Origin: Natronosalvus vescus
Lineage (GTDB): Archaea; Halobacteriota; Halobacteria; Halobacteriales; Natrialbaceae
Assembly: GCF_023973145.1 (NCBI RefSeq)
Contig: NZ_CP099546.1
Span: 1,488,001 to 1,552,000, forward strand
Length of the DNA stretch: 64,000 nt
Reading direction: 5' to 3'
In this document: positions 49,808 through 59,086 of the stretch, piece after piece
How positions within the stretch are numbered: the first letter of the stretch is position 1
Layout of the letters: each line of letters starts with the position of its first letter
Notes under the pieces: generated by a model
The model's database searches: none
Told to the model about the DNA's origin: nothing
Seen by the model: only the letters and a program-made list of their open reading frames with translations
Program-made: the position numbers and the translations under genes

Positions 49808-49891
49808 GGTACTGGGTACTGGGTACTGGGTACTGGGTACTGGGTACTGGGTACTGGGTACTGGGTACTGGGCACTGGACACTGGGTACTG
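49808..49891. repeat. Tandem 7-bp repeat array (GGTACTG)
   Basis: Twelve consecutive 7-bp units: nine perfect GGTACTG, then GGCACTG, GACACTG and GGTACTG. It lies between surE and the SelW-like gene (both minus strand). A second loose repeat of CGTCACTCGC-like units follows to about 49954. The unit is not a multiple of three and no gene spans it. Confidence 0.9.
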
Positions 49892-49954
49892 GGTGCTCGT
49901 ACTCGTCACTCGCTCCTCACTACCTGCTACACGTCACTCGCAACTCGTCACTCG

Positions 49955-50785
49955 CTACTCGGACGACGAAGCCCGCTCGAGACGACCGTAGGACTCGATG
50001 AGGTCTGTGAGTGCGTCTGGCGTCGTGACGGAGTGGGGGGCGGTCAGCGGCGAGACACTAATCCGGCCTTCGGCCACGGCGCGGCGGTCGGTGCCGTCGG
50101 GGTCGGGGATCACGTCGGGATCCATCTCCTCCCAGACGCGGTCGTGGAGGGTGATGGCGTCGGCGTTTCGGCTCGCGTCCATTTCGTAGCGCGTCGAGGG
50201 TTGGGTGATCTCGAGCGGGGCGAGGTCGATCGGTTCGTCCGACCGTTCGGGCATGGGTGCGTTCACGTTCAGGTATGCCGCAACGTCGAAGATTCCAGCA
50301 TTCAAGCCCTGTTCGGCGAGATAGCGGGTCGCATCGGCGGCGAGGGCGTAGTCTTCAGTTCTCGTTTCGATCTCGTTGAAGGCGAGATCGCCTGCGGGGA
50401 CGTACAGGGAGGTGGCGATGGCCGGGATGTCGAAGAAGGCGGCTTCGACGGCCGCGCTGACGGTTCCCGAGCGGCCGAGGACGTACTCGCCGAGGTTGGC
50501 CCCTTTGTTACAGCCGGAGACGACGAGGTCGGGGCAGTCAGTCGGACACAGTTCGGAGAGACCGGCGACGACGCAGTCAGACGGCGTGCCGTGAACGGCG
50601 TACCCGAGTTCGTGGTCGGTGACCTCGACCTCGTGGGAGATCGCTCGACCGATTGCGCTCTTGTCGGTGGCAGGCGCGACGGTCGTAACGGAGCCGATTG
50701 TCGAGAGTTCGTTGTACAGCGCCCGAATCCCGGGGCTGTCGATCCCGTCGTCGTTCGTCAACAGGATCTGGAGTGAGTCGCTCAT
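49955..50785 (-). CDS. surE: 5'/3'-nucleotidase SurE
   Basis: Metal-dependent nucleoside monophosphate phosphatase. 276 residues. The N-terminal LLTNDDGIDSPGIRALYNEL holds the two metal-binding aspartates. AVHGTPSDCVVAGL and SGCNKGANLGEYVLGRSGTV are the family blocks (Ser and Asn ligands). The C-terminal domain has TDRRAVAEGRISVSPLTAP. Full length and apparently functional. The stop is next to the repeat block at 49808-49954. Confidence 0.95.
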   Translation of the reverse strand: MSDSLQILLTNDDGIDSPGIRALYNELSTIGSVTTVAPATDKSAIGRAISHEVEVTDHELGYAVHGTPSDCVVAGLSELCPTDCPDLVVSGCNKGANLGEYVLGRSGTVSAAVEAAFFDIPAIATSLYVPAGDLAFNEIETRTEDYALAADATRYLAEQGLNAGIFDVAAYLNVNAPMPERSDEPIDLAPLEITQPSTRYEMDASRNADAITLHDRVWEEMDPDVIPDPDGTDRRAVAEGRISVSPLTAPHSVTTPDALTDLIESYGRLERASSSE

Positions 50786-50890
50786 ACACCTCTCTTGGCC
50801 GGACGGTCGAAAAGTCCACCGCTTGGTGGCGTCTCTCGCCGTGAGTGTGTCTGGATCTGGACTACGACTGTTGGCACAGGGACGTAGCGA

Positions 50891-52489
50891 TCACGCCAAC
50901 CGGTCGACGATGGTCTCCTCATCGACGACGAGATTGTACGCTCCTTCGTCGTCGTTCCAGAGGACGAGCACGTTCTCGAAGCTGAGGACGTCCCCATACC
51001 CCGCCTCGAGGAGAGCGCGGTTGAGCGACGTCTCCCCGGTGAGGACGGCGTAGTGATCGACGGCTTCGCTGCCGTCGCTGATCTTGAAGAGTGGGTTCGG
51101 TCGGCCACGAGCGCCGCCCCGGTGACCGCCGTGCTCGTCGTCCGGGCCAGCCTCGCTCAACGAGTGGCTGAGCTTCGCCGCCGTCAGGTCGATCCGGTTC
51201 GTTACGTGGCGTTCCATCTCGGCCATCTTCGCGCGTCCAGTTCCCTCGAGTGACAGTTCGACCCGGCGCGTCCCGTCCAGTCGAAGGATCGAGTAGGAAA
51301 ACTGGACGTCAACGTTGACGAACTCGCCGGGGGTGTGGTTATCGTCGTCGTCCGGCGTCGCCTCGTCGAGTTTTCGCTGGAACGGTGGCACCTCGAGATC
51401 CGGTCTGACGTCGAACGACCAGCCGCGATCGGATGGTGTCTCGCCGGCCCAGAGGCGGACGGTCGGGCTGTAGACGGTGACGGTTCCTGTCGGTTTGGTA
51501 CTGGTGTCGGGATTAGTGTCCATACTGCCAGCACCAATGCGGTCGATCTCGACCGCTCGCTCGAGACGACGCAGTTCGATGCTCGCGTTCTTGTCCGCGG
51601 GGGCCATCGCCAGCAGGGCTCCGCCGGGGGCGACCCACTCGAGCGCCTGCCGGAGGACGGCTTCGGGGTCGTCCAATTCGCTGAGGACGTTGCAGAGACA
51701 GACGAGGTCGAATTGCTCACTGGTGTCGTTGCGTCCGTTTGCATCATCTCCTTCACTATCGTCACTCGCATTTTCCCCGTCGTCGACCGAGGCCGGATCG
51801 AACGTTTCGACGGTCGTCCGGTGGACGGTCGAGTGGACGTTCGAGCCGGTTTCCTCGAGGAACGCCTCGAGTAGATCCGCACCTTCCCCCGGTTCGATCG
51901 CGTGGTACTCGAGGAGGGCGTCCTCGGGCAGATAGTCACAGAGTCCCAGCGCTGGGCCACCGACGCCGGCACCGACGTCGAGGACGCGCAACCGTCGGTC
52001 GAGGAAGCCGCGTTCGGCGAAGTCGTCGAGCGCGTACTGGATCGCCGCGTAGTAGCCGGGGAGGTGGTAGATGGCGTAGCCGGCGGCGACGTCCTCGTCG
52101 TAGGTGACCGACTGGCGTTCGAGGTACTGTGCTTTGACCCGTCGAATCGTCGACCGGAGGAGGTCGCCGGAGGCCCCCTCGTGCCAGTCGACGCCGTAGC
52201 GGTCGACGAGTTCGTCCTCGAGCCGATTGGCATACTGGTCGGGAAGCCGTCGAACTGGCTCGGGATCCGTCGCCGTCCTCGGCGGAACGGGGTCGTCCTC
52301 CACGGGAACGAACGTCCCATCCGTGCGCTCGATCAATTCCAGGTCAAGCGCTTCCTCCCGTAACACCTGCCTGACGACGGCCGGGTGGGGCGAGCCCTCG
52401 ACGTAGGTGGCGATCTCCTCGGGATCGATGGGACGGACGTGCTGGAGATACCTGGCGTTCGCCCGGATCGATTCGCGCTGGTCAGTCAT
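50891..52489 (-). CDS. Rsm22-like small-subunit rRNA methyltransferase
   Basis: Predicted SAM-dependent methyltransferase of the Rsm22 family, associated in mitochondria and archaea with small ribosomal subunit assembly. 532 residues. Residues about 105-140 contain a family-like helical entry (YAIYHLPGYYAAIQYALDDF), followed by the SAM motif VLDVGAGVGGPALGL. FDLVCLCNVLSELDDPEAVL and VAPGGALLAMAPADK are later motifs. An acidic insertion (about 235-255, DGENASDDSEGDDANGRNDT) is a halophile feature. A C-terminal extension of about 200 residues is less conserved. The start overlaps the tyrA stop by 4 bp. Confidence 0.75.
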   Translation of the reverse strand: MTDQRESIRANARYLQHVRPIDPEEIATYVEGSPHPAVVRQVLREEALDLELIERTDGTFVPVEDDPVPPRTATDPEPVRRLPDQYANRLEDELVDRYGVDWHEGASGDLLRSTIRRVKAQYLERQSVTYDEDVAAGYAIYHLPGYYAAIQYALDDFAERGFLDRRLRVLDVGAGVGGPALGLCDYLPEDALLEYHAIEPGEGADLLEAFLEETGSNVHSTVHRTTVETFDPASVDDGENASDDSEGDDANGRNDTSEQFDLVCLCNVLSELDDPEAVLRQALEWVAPGGALLAMAPADKNASIELRRLERAVEIDRIGAGSMDTNPDTSTKPTGTVTVYSPTVRLWAGETPSDRGWSFDVRPDLEVPPFQRKLDEATPDDDDNHTPGEFVNVDVQFSYSILRLDGTRRVELSLEGTGRAKMAEMERHVTNRIDLTAAKLSHSLSEAGPDDEHGGHRGGARGRPNPLFKISDGSEAVDHYAVLTGETSLNRALLEAGYGDVLSFENVLVLWNDDEGAYNLVVDEETIVDRLA

Positions 52490-53316
52490 TGACGGTCACC
52501 TCCGGGCTCGTCGGTGGTCGCCTCCGGTGTCCGTGCGTCTTGATCGGGAGCCCCGCTCCACGTTCGAGCCGCTTCCTCGAACAGCGATTCGAACGTCGTT
52601 TCCCCGTCCTCATCTGCGGCGTCGGCGATCGCTCGAGCGGCTTCGGCCACGGCGTCGGCCCCGTCGAATGTGGTCTGGATGTCGGCGTACACTCGAGGCG
52701 TCCCGTTCGTGACGAACGTGGTGAGCCGGCGAAGCTCCTCGTAGATTGGCGTTTCGAAGCCGTCGGGAGCCGGCCTCGCAGCGAGGGCAAACGAGAGGAT
52801 GGCGGCGTGGGCCGACGCCTGTACAGACTCCATCGCCCGGTCGTGTTCTTCTGCGGTCGTCTCGACGAGCCGGTTTCCGGCAGCCTCGAGCGCCGACAGT
52901 ATCTGGTTGGTAACCGGCCCGCCGCGGGCCTGAACCGTCGCGATGGAGCCCGGAGCTCGTTCGGGAGCGAATAGCGGGTGGAGACTCAGCCGCTCACGCT
53001 CGGGAGCGTGTTCGGCCATCGCCTCGAGCGGCGTTTCCATCACGCCGGTCACGTCGATCAGGGCGCGTTCGGCTCGCGGGGCGTACCGTTCGATGGCGTC
53101 GGCCGCGTGTCGCATCGGGACAGCGATACAGACGGCGTCGTACCCCTCCTCGCCGTCCGGGTCACCAATCGTTCCGCCGACGGTCGCCGCTGCTCGCTCG
53201 GCTGTTTCCGGGTCGACGTCGACGAACGTGATCGCCGCCTCGACGCCGTCCGCGTCGACGAGAGTCGAACCGACCCACACACCCATCGCCCCGGCCCCGA
53301 CGATTAGAACGTCCAT
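52486..53316 (-). CDS. tyrA: Prephenate dehydrogenase
   Basis: NAD(P)-dependent oxidation of prephenate (or arogenate) in tyrosine synthesis. 276 residues. N-terminal Rossmann motif LIVGAGAMGVWVG, then AVCIAVPMRHAADAI and the family SLHPLFAPERAPGSI with the His that contacts prephenate. The C-terminal helical dimerisation domain contains SAHAAILSFALA. The tail after about 250 is disordered and acidic. It overlaps the Rsm22-like gene by 4 bp; the link between the two functions is not obvious. Confidence 0.88.
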   Translation of the reverse strand: MDVLIVGAGAMGVWVGSTLVDADGVEAAITFVDVDPETAERAAATVGGTIGDPDGEEGYDAVCIAVPMRHAADAIERYAPRAERALIDVTGVMETPLEAMAEHAPERERLSLHPLFAPERAPGSIATVQARGGPVTNQILSALEAAGNRLVETTAEEHDRAMESVQASAHAAILSFALAARPAPDGFETPIYEELRRLTTFVTNGTPRVYADIQTTFDGADAVAEAARAIADAADEDGETTFESLFEEAARTWSGAPDQDARTPEATTDEPGGDRQ

Positions 53317-53401
53317 TACACACTGCTATCGGGTGCCGTCGCAAAAGCGGTTCGATGCAGGCACTCGAGATTGTGTTTGAAACGGGGAGGCGAGCGAAGC
53401 C

Positions 53402-54598
53402 TCAGTGATCGTTCGCACGAGTCGACGGCTCGAGGTCGATCGGGTAGTCGGTCAGGTTCTCGTAGCCGTCCTCGGTGACGACGACGAGGTCTTCGATCCG
53501 GACGCCCCCGACAGCAGGGTCGTAGAGCCCCGGCTCGATTGTGATCACATGTCCGACCTCGAGTTCCTCGCCGACCGGCGAGATGCTCGGCCCCTCGTGG
53601 ATGTCGAGGCCGACGCCGTGGCCGGTGCTGTGGATGAACCCGGTGTCGGTGCTGGAATCGCTCCGCAGAGTCGCGTACCCGGCGTCCTCGATGACGTCAC
53701 AGGTCGCGTCGTGAACTTCTTTGCCGGTCACACCGGCCTCGACCGCTTCCAGTGCAGCCTCGAAGGCCTCGTGGGTGACCTCGTAGCGCCGTGTCATCTC
53801 GTCGGTCGGCGTCCCGCGACAGAACGTCCGGGTCATGTCGCCGAAGTATTTCGTCTCCTTGTCCCGCGGGAAAATGTCGATCACGATCAGTTCGTTCGCT
53901 TCGAGCGGGCCGCTCCCGCGGTCGTGGGGATCGGCGCCGTGTTCGCCACAGGCGACGATTGTCTCGTCGAGCGAACAGCCGTTTCGCAGGAGCGTGACCT
54001 CGATTTCCTCGGTGACGCGCTCGCTGGTGAGCGGTTCGCCGTCGACGACGAGAACGCCGTCTTCGATATCGGCCTCGGCGATGAGCGTTTCGGCGACGGC
54101 CATCGCCTCCTGGTTCGCTCGCTGCGTGCGGTGGATCGACTCGATCTCCTCGTCGTGTTTGACGGCGCGAACCTCGCTGACGATGCCGTCCGGTTCGACC
54201 GCGACGTCGATGCCGTGGTCGCGAAGACCGTCGGCGGTGCCAGTGGGGAAGTTTCGGGGGACGGCGATCCGTTCGACGCCGTGGTCGGCGAGGAACTGCG
54301 TGTAGACGCGAAGGCCACCTTCGTACCGGCCGTGTTCGGCGACGAGTTCCTGGGCATCGTAGTCGGCAGTTCGCGTTACGCTGTCTGCATCGGCTTCCTT
54401 GATGGCCCGGCCGTACTCGAGGCCCGAGACGAGCAGGTGGACGTCGCCATCGGCGGTGACGAGCGTCTGATAGGCGTCCGGTGCAGAAAAGCCGGACACG
54501 TAGCGCTGGTCGGAATCGCTCGCATCGTCGTCGATGAAGTAGCCGTCGACTCCTTCCGTCGTGAGATAGTTCGTGAGTGGTGAAAGATCGATCTCCAT
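53402..54598 (-). CDS. Xaa-Pro aminopeptidase, M24 family
   Basis: Cleaves N-terminal residues before proline. 398 residues from MEIDLSPLTNYLTTEGVDGY. The N-terminal creatinase-like domain spans about 1-155. The catalytic domain has all five metal ligands: Asp in VIDIFPRD, Asp in YFGDMTRTF, His in STGHGVGLDIHE, Glu in ITIEPGLY, and Glu in GVRIEDLVVV. The start at 54598 is the conserved N-terminus; upstream codons add 72 unconserved residues. Compare the degenerate relative at 17161. Confidence 0.92.
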   Translation of the reverse strand: MEIDLSPLTNYLTTEGVDGYFIDDDASDSDQRYVSGFSAPDAYQTLVTADGDVHLLVSGLEYGRAIKEADADSVTRTADYDAQELVAEHGRYEGGLRVYTQFLADHGVERIAVPRNFPTGTADGLRDHGIDVAVEPDGIVSEVRAVKHDEEIESIHRTQRANQEAMAVAETLIAEADIEDGVLVVDGEPLTSERVTEEIEVTLLRNGCSLDETIVACGEHGADPHDRGSGPLEANELIVIDIFPRDKETKYFGDMTRTFCRGTPTDEMTRRYEVTHEAFEAALEAVEAGVTGKEVHDATCDVIEDAGYATLRSDSSTDTGFIHSTGHGVGLDIHEGPSISPVGEELEVGHVITIEPGLYDPAVGGVRIEDLVVVTEDGYENLTDYPIDLEPSTRANDH

Positions 54599-54813
54599 AC
54601 GCGGGTGTGTGGCTGCTGACGTAATATAGCCTCGGCAAGCGGCGAGCACGTTTGCCGGATGGCTTTCGAGGACGGGATCGTTCACTCCCGCGGACGAGGA
54701 ACGTTCGGGGCAGGTGTCGCGTTCGAGGTAACTGACGATTATGTCGGTCGTCGGTCGACGTTCCGTCCGTGTATTCTCTCTATTACAATACCGGTACCCC
54801 GCACAGGTGACCA

Positions 54814-54861
54814 ACAGTATGTCCGAGAACGGTTCGAACAGTATGTCCGAGAACGGTTCGA
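54814..54861 (+). repeat. Two tandem 24-bp units
   Basis: The unit (ACAGTATGTCCGAGAACGGT then TCGA) occurs twice back to back. It would encode SMSENGSN twice in the frame of the small gene starting at 54819. A recent duplication is likely. Confidence 0.85.
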
Positions 54862-55229
54862 ACCAGTCGACACGCTCGAGTGGCTCGCGACGACCGTTCG
54901 TCGTGGGCGTCGGTGCCGCCGGCGTGTCGGTGGAGGTAGCCGGCGGTATCTACGGCGATAACGGCGACCGTGAGGTGACGGTCACGTTCGGGTTCGATCC
55001 GGACGCGGCGAACCAGCTCGGCGAGGCACCGTTCGGAACGGACGCGAAATCGACCTGTCGGAACCGAATTGGTTCACAAGCGCGAACTCGTCACACTCGT
55101 CTCCTACGGCGGCCTGACGACCCTGTTCTGCTTCTGGATCTACGGCATCGTCACTTTCGTCCTCGACGTCAAAAACAGGATTATTCTTGGAATCAGGCAG
55201 TACCGTCGGGGGCGGCCACGGTGCCGTGA
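54819..55229 (+). CDS. Uncertain small gene, possibly decaying
   Basis: 136 residues from MSENGSNSMSENGSNQSTRS. Residues 26-45 (RRPFVVGVGAAGVSVEVAGG) look like a signal or membrane segment, followed by EVTVTFGFDPDAANQLGEAP with haloarchaeal composition. After about residue 90 the translation becomes Arg/His-rich and implausible. From about 55069 a plausible membrane helix appears in another frame (see next entry). I read this as a possible frameshifted pseudogene or two tiny genes. The surrounding 54599-54818 shows nothing else. Confidence 0.3.
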   Translation: MSENGSNSMSENGSNQSTRSSGSRRPFVVGVGAAGVSVEVAGGIYGDNGDREVTVTFGFDPDAANQLGEAPFGTDAKSTCRNRIGSQARTRHTRLLRRPDDPVLLLDLRHRHFRPRRQKQDYSWNQAVPSGAATVP

Positions 55230-55305
55230 GACGCGAGAACGAACACGAGAACGGAAAAAATCGAGAACCGTACTCCAAGAACGTGAAGAACGAGAACTGT
55301 ACTGA
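55069..55305 (+). CDS. Uncertain 78-residue membrane peptide
   Basis: Starts at TTG (MVHKRELVTLVSYGGLTTLF). A single hydrophobic segment runs through CFWIYGIVTFVLDVKNRIIL, then a strongly basic tail of Arg/Lys/Glu. It overlaps the previous reading in another frame. The hydrophobic segment looks coding, the tail less so. It could be the C-terminal part of a gene broken by a frameshift near 55030-55070. No family recognised. Confidence 0.3.
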   Translation: MVHKRELVTLVSYGGLTTLFCFWIYGIVTFVLDVKNRIILGIRQYRRGRPRCRETRERTRERKKSRTVLQEREERELY

Positions 55306-55357
55306 TCGCTCACTCGAAGTACCGAGACGGAGATGGATGCGACCAGTGACCTGATAC

Positions 55358-56431
55358 ATGATGAACGATCCGCCACCAGCCTCGATCCGAGCCGGTATCG
55401 TCGGCCTCGGGAACATCGGTCAGTACCACACGGAGCGACTGCTCGATCATGGCATCGAGCTCGTCGGTGGGATGGACGTCTCTGCCGACGCTCGAGAGAG
55501 CTTCGGCCGTCGGTATGGCGTCGAGGCCTACGACGATCACGAGGAACTGTACGACGAAACTGACGCGATCATCGTCACGACCCCCAACAAGTTCCACGAA
55601 CAGTACACCGTGGACGCCCTCGATCGCGGCGTCCACGTCCTGGTCGAAAAACCACTCGCCCACTCCCTCGAGAGCGCCCAGCGAATCGTCGACGCCGAAG
55701 CCGCTAGCGACGCCGTCTGCATGGTCGGGTTCAACAATCGATTCCTGAACACCGTTCAGATCGTCAAAAACCGGATCGACCGTGGCGACCTCGGGGAGGT
55801 GACCCACGTCGAGGCCAACTACATTCGTCGCCGAGGCGTCCCCGGTCGCGGGTCGTGGTTTACACGCCAGGCTGTCGCCGGCGGCGGCGCACTGATCGAC
55901 CTCGGGGTGCACGCCATCGATCTGGCGATGTACGTTCTCGGCTATCCAGAGGTGACCGAAGTCAGCGGCGTCACACGCACCGAGTTCGGTTCGCGGAGCG
56001 ATTACGCGTATCTCGAGATGTGGGGTGAAGACGCAGGACCGGAAGCGTTCGACGTCGACGACTCGGCGAGCGCGTTCATCCGGTGTGCCGACAATCGATC
56101 GATCGCCCTCGAGGTCGCCTGGGCGACGAATCGACCGGCAGCGCACAATTTCATCGTCCGCGGGACGGAAGCCGCCGCCGAATTCGATCTCATGGAGGGT
56201 GATCTGTCCGTTTACTCGGCCAGTTCGGACGGGCCGAACCACCTCGAGGATACCTCAGTGAAGGCCGCTCACAACGACACGCACGCCGACGAGCAGCGAG
56301 CGTTTTTCGAGGCTATTGCGACCGGTCAGCACCACAACGAGAGCATCGAAGAGGCGTTCACCGTTCAGCAGATCATCCACTACATCTACCGCTCGAGCAC
56401 GGAGGGACGGACTGTTCCGCTCGAAAAGTGA
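55358..56431 (+). CDS. Gfo/Idh/MocA-family oxidoreductase
   Basis: NAD(P)-dependent sugar or inositol dehydrogenase type; substrate unknown. 357 residues. The nucleotide motif GIVGLGNIGQYH is followed by VHVLVEKPLAHSLESAQ (the conserved EKP) and NNRFLNTV. The catalytic-domain pattern GGGALIDLGVHAIDLAMYVL (Asp/His pair) is conserved. A start at the adjacent ATG (55361) is equally possible. It is followed after 129 bp by a sugar isomerase-like gene in the same direction, a pairing typical of sugar or inositol catabolism. Confidence 0.88.
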   Translation: MMNDPPPASIRAGIVGLGNIGQYHTERLLDHGIELVGGMDVSADARESFGRRYGVEAYDDHEELYDETDAIIVTTPNKFHEQYTVDALDRGVHVLVEKPLAHSLESAQRIVDAEAASDAVCMVGFNNRFLNTVQIVKNRIDRGDLGEVTHVEANYIRRRGVPGRGSWFTRQAVAGGGALIDLGVHAIDLAMYVLGYPEVTEVSGVTRTEFGSRSDYAYLEMWGEDAGPEAFDVDDSASAFIRCADNRSIALEVAWATNRPAAHNFIVRGTEAAAEFDLMEGDLSVYSASSDGPNHLEDTSVKAAHNDTHADEQRAFFEAIATGQHHNESIEEAFTVQQIIHYIYRSSTEGRTVPLEK

Positions 56432-56560
56432 GCCTCGAGGGGCGGAACCGGTTTGCCTCGCGTCGCAACTGCCAGGCGCTGGAAAATCGTTGCGGGCAGC
56501 GCCGCAGGAAGTGCCGTCGTCACCCGTCTTTATTTTGGACGGGACCGTTGAGCCGCTTGT

Positions 56561-57529
56561 ATGGATATTGGCGTACACACTCCACCATTGTACGGTGAAT
56601 CACTCGAGGACGCCCTTGCCTACCTCTCCGATCACGGCGTGAGCGCGATCGAACCCGGCGTCGGCGGTTTTCCGGGCGACACGCACCTGCCTCGGGAGGA
56701 GTATCTCGACGACGACGATGCACAGGCCGAGTTACACGACCTGCTCACGGAGTACGAGATGCGCATCAGCGCGCTCGCAACCCACAACAATCCGCTCCAC
56801 CCGGACGACGAGCGGGCCGCCCACGACGACGCCGAACTCCGGGAGGCGATCCGGCTGGCCGACCAACTCGAGGTCGGTACCGTCACGTGTTTCTCGGGCC
56901 TACCGGCTGGCGGCCCCGAGGACGACGTCCCCAACTGGATCACCGCGCCGTGGCCGAGTGAGCACGCCGATGCCCACGAGTACCAGTGGGAGGTTGCCGT
57001 CGACTACTGGGACGACCTCGCGGCGTTCGCCGACGACCACGCGGTCGATTTAGCGATCGAAATGCACCCGAACATGCTCGTCTACGAGCCCACCGGCCTG
57101 CGCCGACTGCGGGCGGAAACGAACGAACGCATCGGTGCCAACTTCGATCCCTCACACCTCTACTGGCAGGCGATTTCGATCACCGACGCGATTCGTTTCC
57201 TCGGCGAGGACGACGCTATCCACCACTTCCACGCCAAAGACACGCGGGTGTACGAGGAACAGTCCCGCGTGAAAGGTGTCCTCGACACCACGGCCTACGA
57301 CGACGAACCCAACCGATCCTGGCTGTTCCGGTCGGTCGGCTACGGCCACGGCGAGGAACACTGGAAGGACATCGTCTCGACGTTGCGGATGGTCGGCTAC
57401 GACGGCGCGCTAAGTATCGAGCACGAAGACTCCCTGACGAGTTCGAAAGAGGGGCTCGAGAAGGCGATCGAACTGCTCGAGCGAGCGATCTTCGAAGAAA
57501 TGCCCGGTGAGGCCTACTGGGCGGAGTGA
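56561..57529 (+). CDS. Sugar phosphate isomerase/epimerase (xylose isomerase-like TIM barrel)
   Basis: 322 residues with the AP-endonuclease-2/IolE-type barrel. MDIGVHTPPLYGESLEDALA opens the barrel. Metal-binding candidates are Glu in LAIEMHPNMLVY, Asp/His in IGANFDPSHLYWQ, His in IHHFHAKDTRVY, and Glu in GALSIEHEDSL, which is the normal set. ALATHNNPLHPDD is family-typical. It probably epimerises or isomerises a keto-sugar or inosose produced by the oxidoreductase upstream. Substrate not identifiable. Confidence 0.85.
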   Translation: MDIGVHTPPLYGESLEDALAYLSDHGVSAIEPGVGGFPGDTHLPREEYLDDDDAQAELHDLLTEYEMRISALATHNNPLHPDDERAAHDDAELREAIRLADQLEVGTVTCFSGLPAGGPEDDVPNWITAPWPSEHADAHEYQWEVAVDYWDDLAAFADDHAVDLAIEMHPNMLVYEPTGLRRLRAETNERIGANFDPSHLYWQAISITDAIRFLGEDDAIHHFHAKDTRVYEEQSRVKGVLDTTAYDDEPNRSWLFRSVGYGHGEEHWKDIVSTLRMVGYDGALSIEHEDSLTSSKEGLEKAIELLERAIFEEMPGEAYWAE

Positions 57530-57613
57530 GCGTCGGTCGCTCTCCACGAGCCGTCGTCACTCCCTCCGGTCGCCGTCACTCCTTCCAGCCGCCAATACTC
57601 CCCCGATCTTCCG

Positions 57614-59020
57614 TCACTCTCCACGAGCTATCTTGAACATCTCGAGCGCCCGTTCGCGACGCTCGCCGTGATCGACGATCGGATCCGGATACTCGGGCGC
57701 GAGTTCGCGTCGGCGGTCGTCCGCGAGATCAGGCCAGGCGTGAATCTCCTCGGGCGGAACCCCCTGTAGCTCCGGGACGTACCGAGTGATGTACTCGGCG
57801 TCGGGATCGTATTTCTCCCCCTGAGTCGTCGGATTGAATATCCGAAAGTACGGCTGGGCGTCGGTGCCCGTCGAGGCCGCCCACTGCCAGCCACCGGTGT
57901 CGTTCGACGTATCGTGATCGACGAGGTGGCGTCGGTACCAGTCGTAACCCGCCCGCCAGTCGATCAACAGATCCTTCGTGAGAAACGAGGCGACGATCAT
58001 ACGGACGCGGTTGTGTACCCATCCCTCCGCCAGTAACTGGCGCATCCCGGCGTCGACGATCGGATAGCCGGTTTTACCGGCTTTCCAGGCCTCGAGTTCC
58101 GCTGGGTCGTTTCGCCACTCGATCTCGTTTTGGTAGCCGGAGAAGTTCTCGGAGACGACCGACGGATTGAACGCCAGCACGTGGGCGTAAAACTCCCGCC
58201 AGGCCAGTTGTTGTCGAAACGTATCGACCCCCTCTCTGTCGGCGTCGCTCGTCGCGTCTTCCCATGCCCGCTCGGTCAACGCGTACAGCGCCCGAATCCC
58301 GATCGTCCCGTACTTCAGGTCGACCGAGAGTTGGGACGTTGCCTCGGCGGCCGGATAATCGCGTTCGTCCGCGTATCGGTAGATCGTTCCGTCCGCCAGA
58401 CAAAACGCCGTCGCCCGGTCTCGAGCCGCTTCGGGCGTAACCGTCGGTACCGATGCGCTGGGTTCCTCGAACTCGAGTTCCGAACGCGTCGGCAGTGGGT
58501 CGCCGGAGACGTCGGCCAGTGCTGACGCTGGCGGCGAGTCGACGGGTGCGGCTTTCTCTCGATCTCGCCACTTCTTCCAGAAGTACGTGAACACCGAGTA
58601 GTGGCTTCCTTCGTTCGTCGTAATCGACCCTGGCTCGTGACAGATGGCGTCGTGAACCGTCTCGTACTCGATTCCGTCCTCCTCGAGGGCGGCGACGACG
58701 GCGCGGTCTCGGTCACGCCCGAGGCCACTGTAGTCCTCGTTCCAGGTGACGGTCGACGCCTCGAACTGATCCACGAGGTCGGGTATCACGCCACTGGACT
58801 CTCCACGGGCGACGACGAGGTCGCTCCCCTGCTCGCGGTACCACTCGGCCAGCGCCTCGAGTGCCTCCAGGAGACAGGCGACGCGCACTGGCGAGGCGTG
58901 CTCGAGGATCGTCGGGTCAAAGACGAAAACGGGGACGACCGGTTCCTCACTGTCGCTGGCTGTGGCGAGAGCCCGATTGTCCCGCCATCGTAGATCACGA
59001 CGGTGCCAGTGGATGTGCAT
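57614..59020 (-). CDS. phr: Deoxyribodipyrimidine photolyase
   Basis: Light-driven repair of cyclobutane pyrimidine dimers, with FAD and probably an antenna pigment (in haloarchaea plausibly F420/FO). 468 residues, standard length. The N-terminal domain starts MHIHWHRRDLRWRDNRALAT. FAD-domain blocks are FRQQLAWREFYAHVL, GYPIVDAGMRQLLAEGWVHN and NDTGGWQWAASTGTDAQPYF, ending YDPDAEYITRYVPEL. Apparently functional. Class I CPD type judged from these blocks. Confidence 0.93.
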   Translation of the reverse strand: MHIHWHRRDLRWRDNRALATASDSEEPVVPVFVFDPTILEHASPVRVACLLEALEALAEWYREQGSDLVVARGESSGVIPDLVDQFEASTVTWNEDYSGLGRDRDRAVVAALEEDGIEYETVHDAICHEPGSITTNEGSHYSVFTYFWKKWRDREKAAPVDSPPASALADVSGDPLPTRSELEFEEPSASVPTVTPEAARDRATAFCLADGTIYRYADERDYPAAEATSQLSVDLKYGTIGIRALYALTERAWEDATSDADREGVDTFRQQLAWREFYAHVLAFNPSVVSENFSGYQNEIEWRNDPAELEAWKAGKTGYPIVDAGMRQLLAEGWVHNRVRMIVASFLTKDLLIDWRAGYDWYRRHLVDHDTSNDTGGWQWAASTGTDAQPYFRIFNPTTQGEKYDPDAEYITRYVPELQGVPPEEIHAWPDLADDRRRELAPEYPDPIVDHGERRERALEMFKIARGE

Positions 59021-59086
59021 GGGTGCTCTGTACGGTCATAATCGTGAAACGATCTGGGTCGCGGCGAACGTGTTACGGCGAGTGCT

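Noticed and set aside
49440-50001. Plus-strand frames encoding VLGTGYW repeats
   Set aside because: These come only from translating the 7-bp tandem repeat array; the unit lacks codon periodicity and no start signal is present.
55297-55315. TACTGATCGCTCACTC resembling the border-element box
   Set aside because: Only the box is similar; there is no GCGCT block or TATTCAGCA arm at the expected distance, so it is probably chance.
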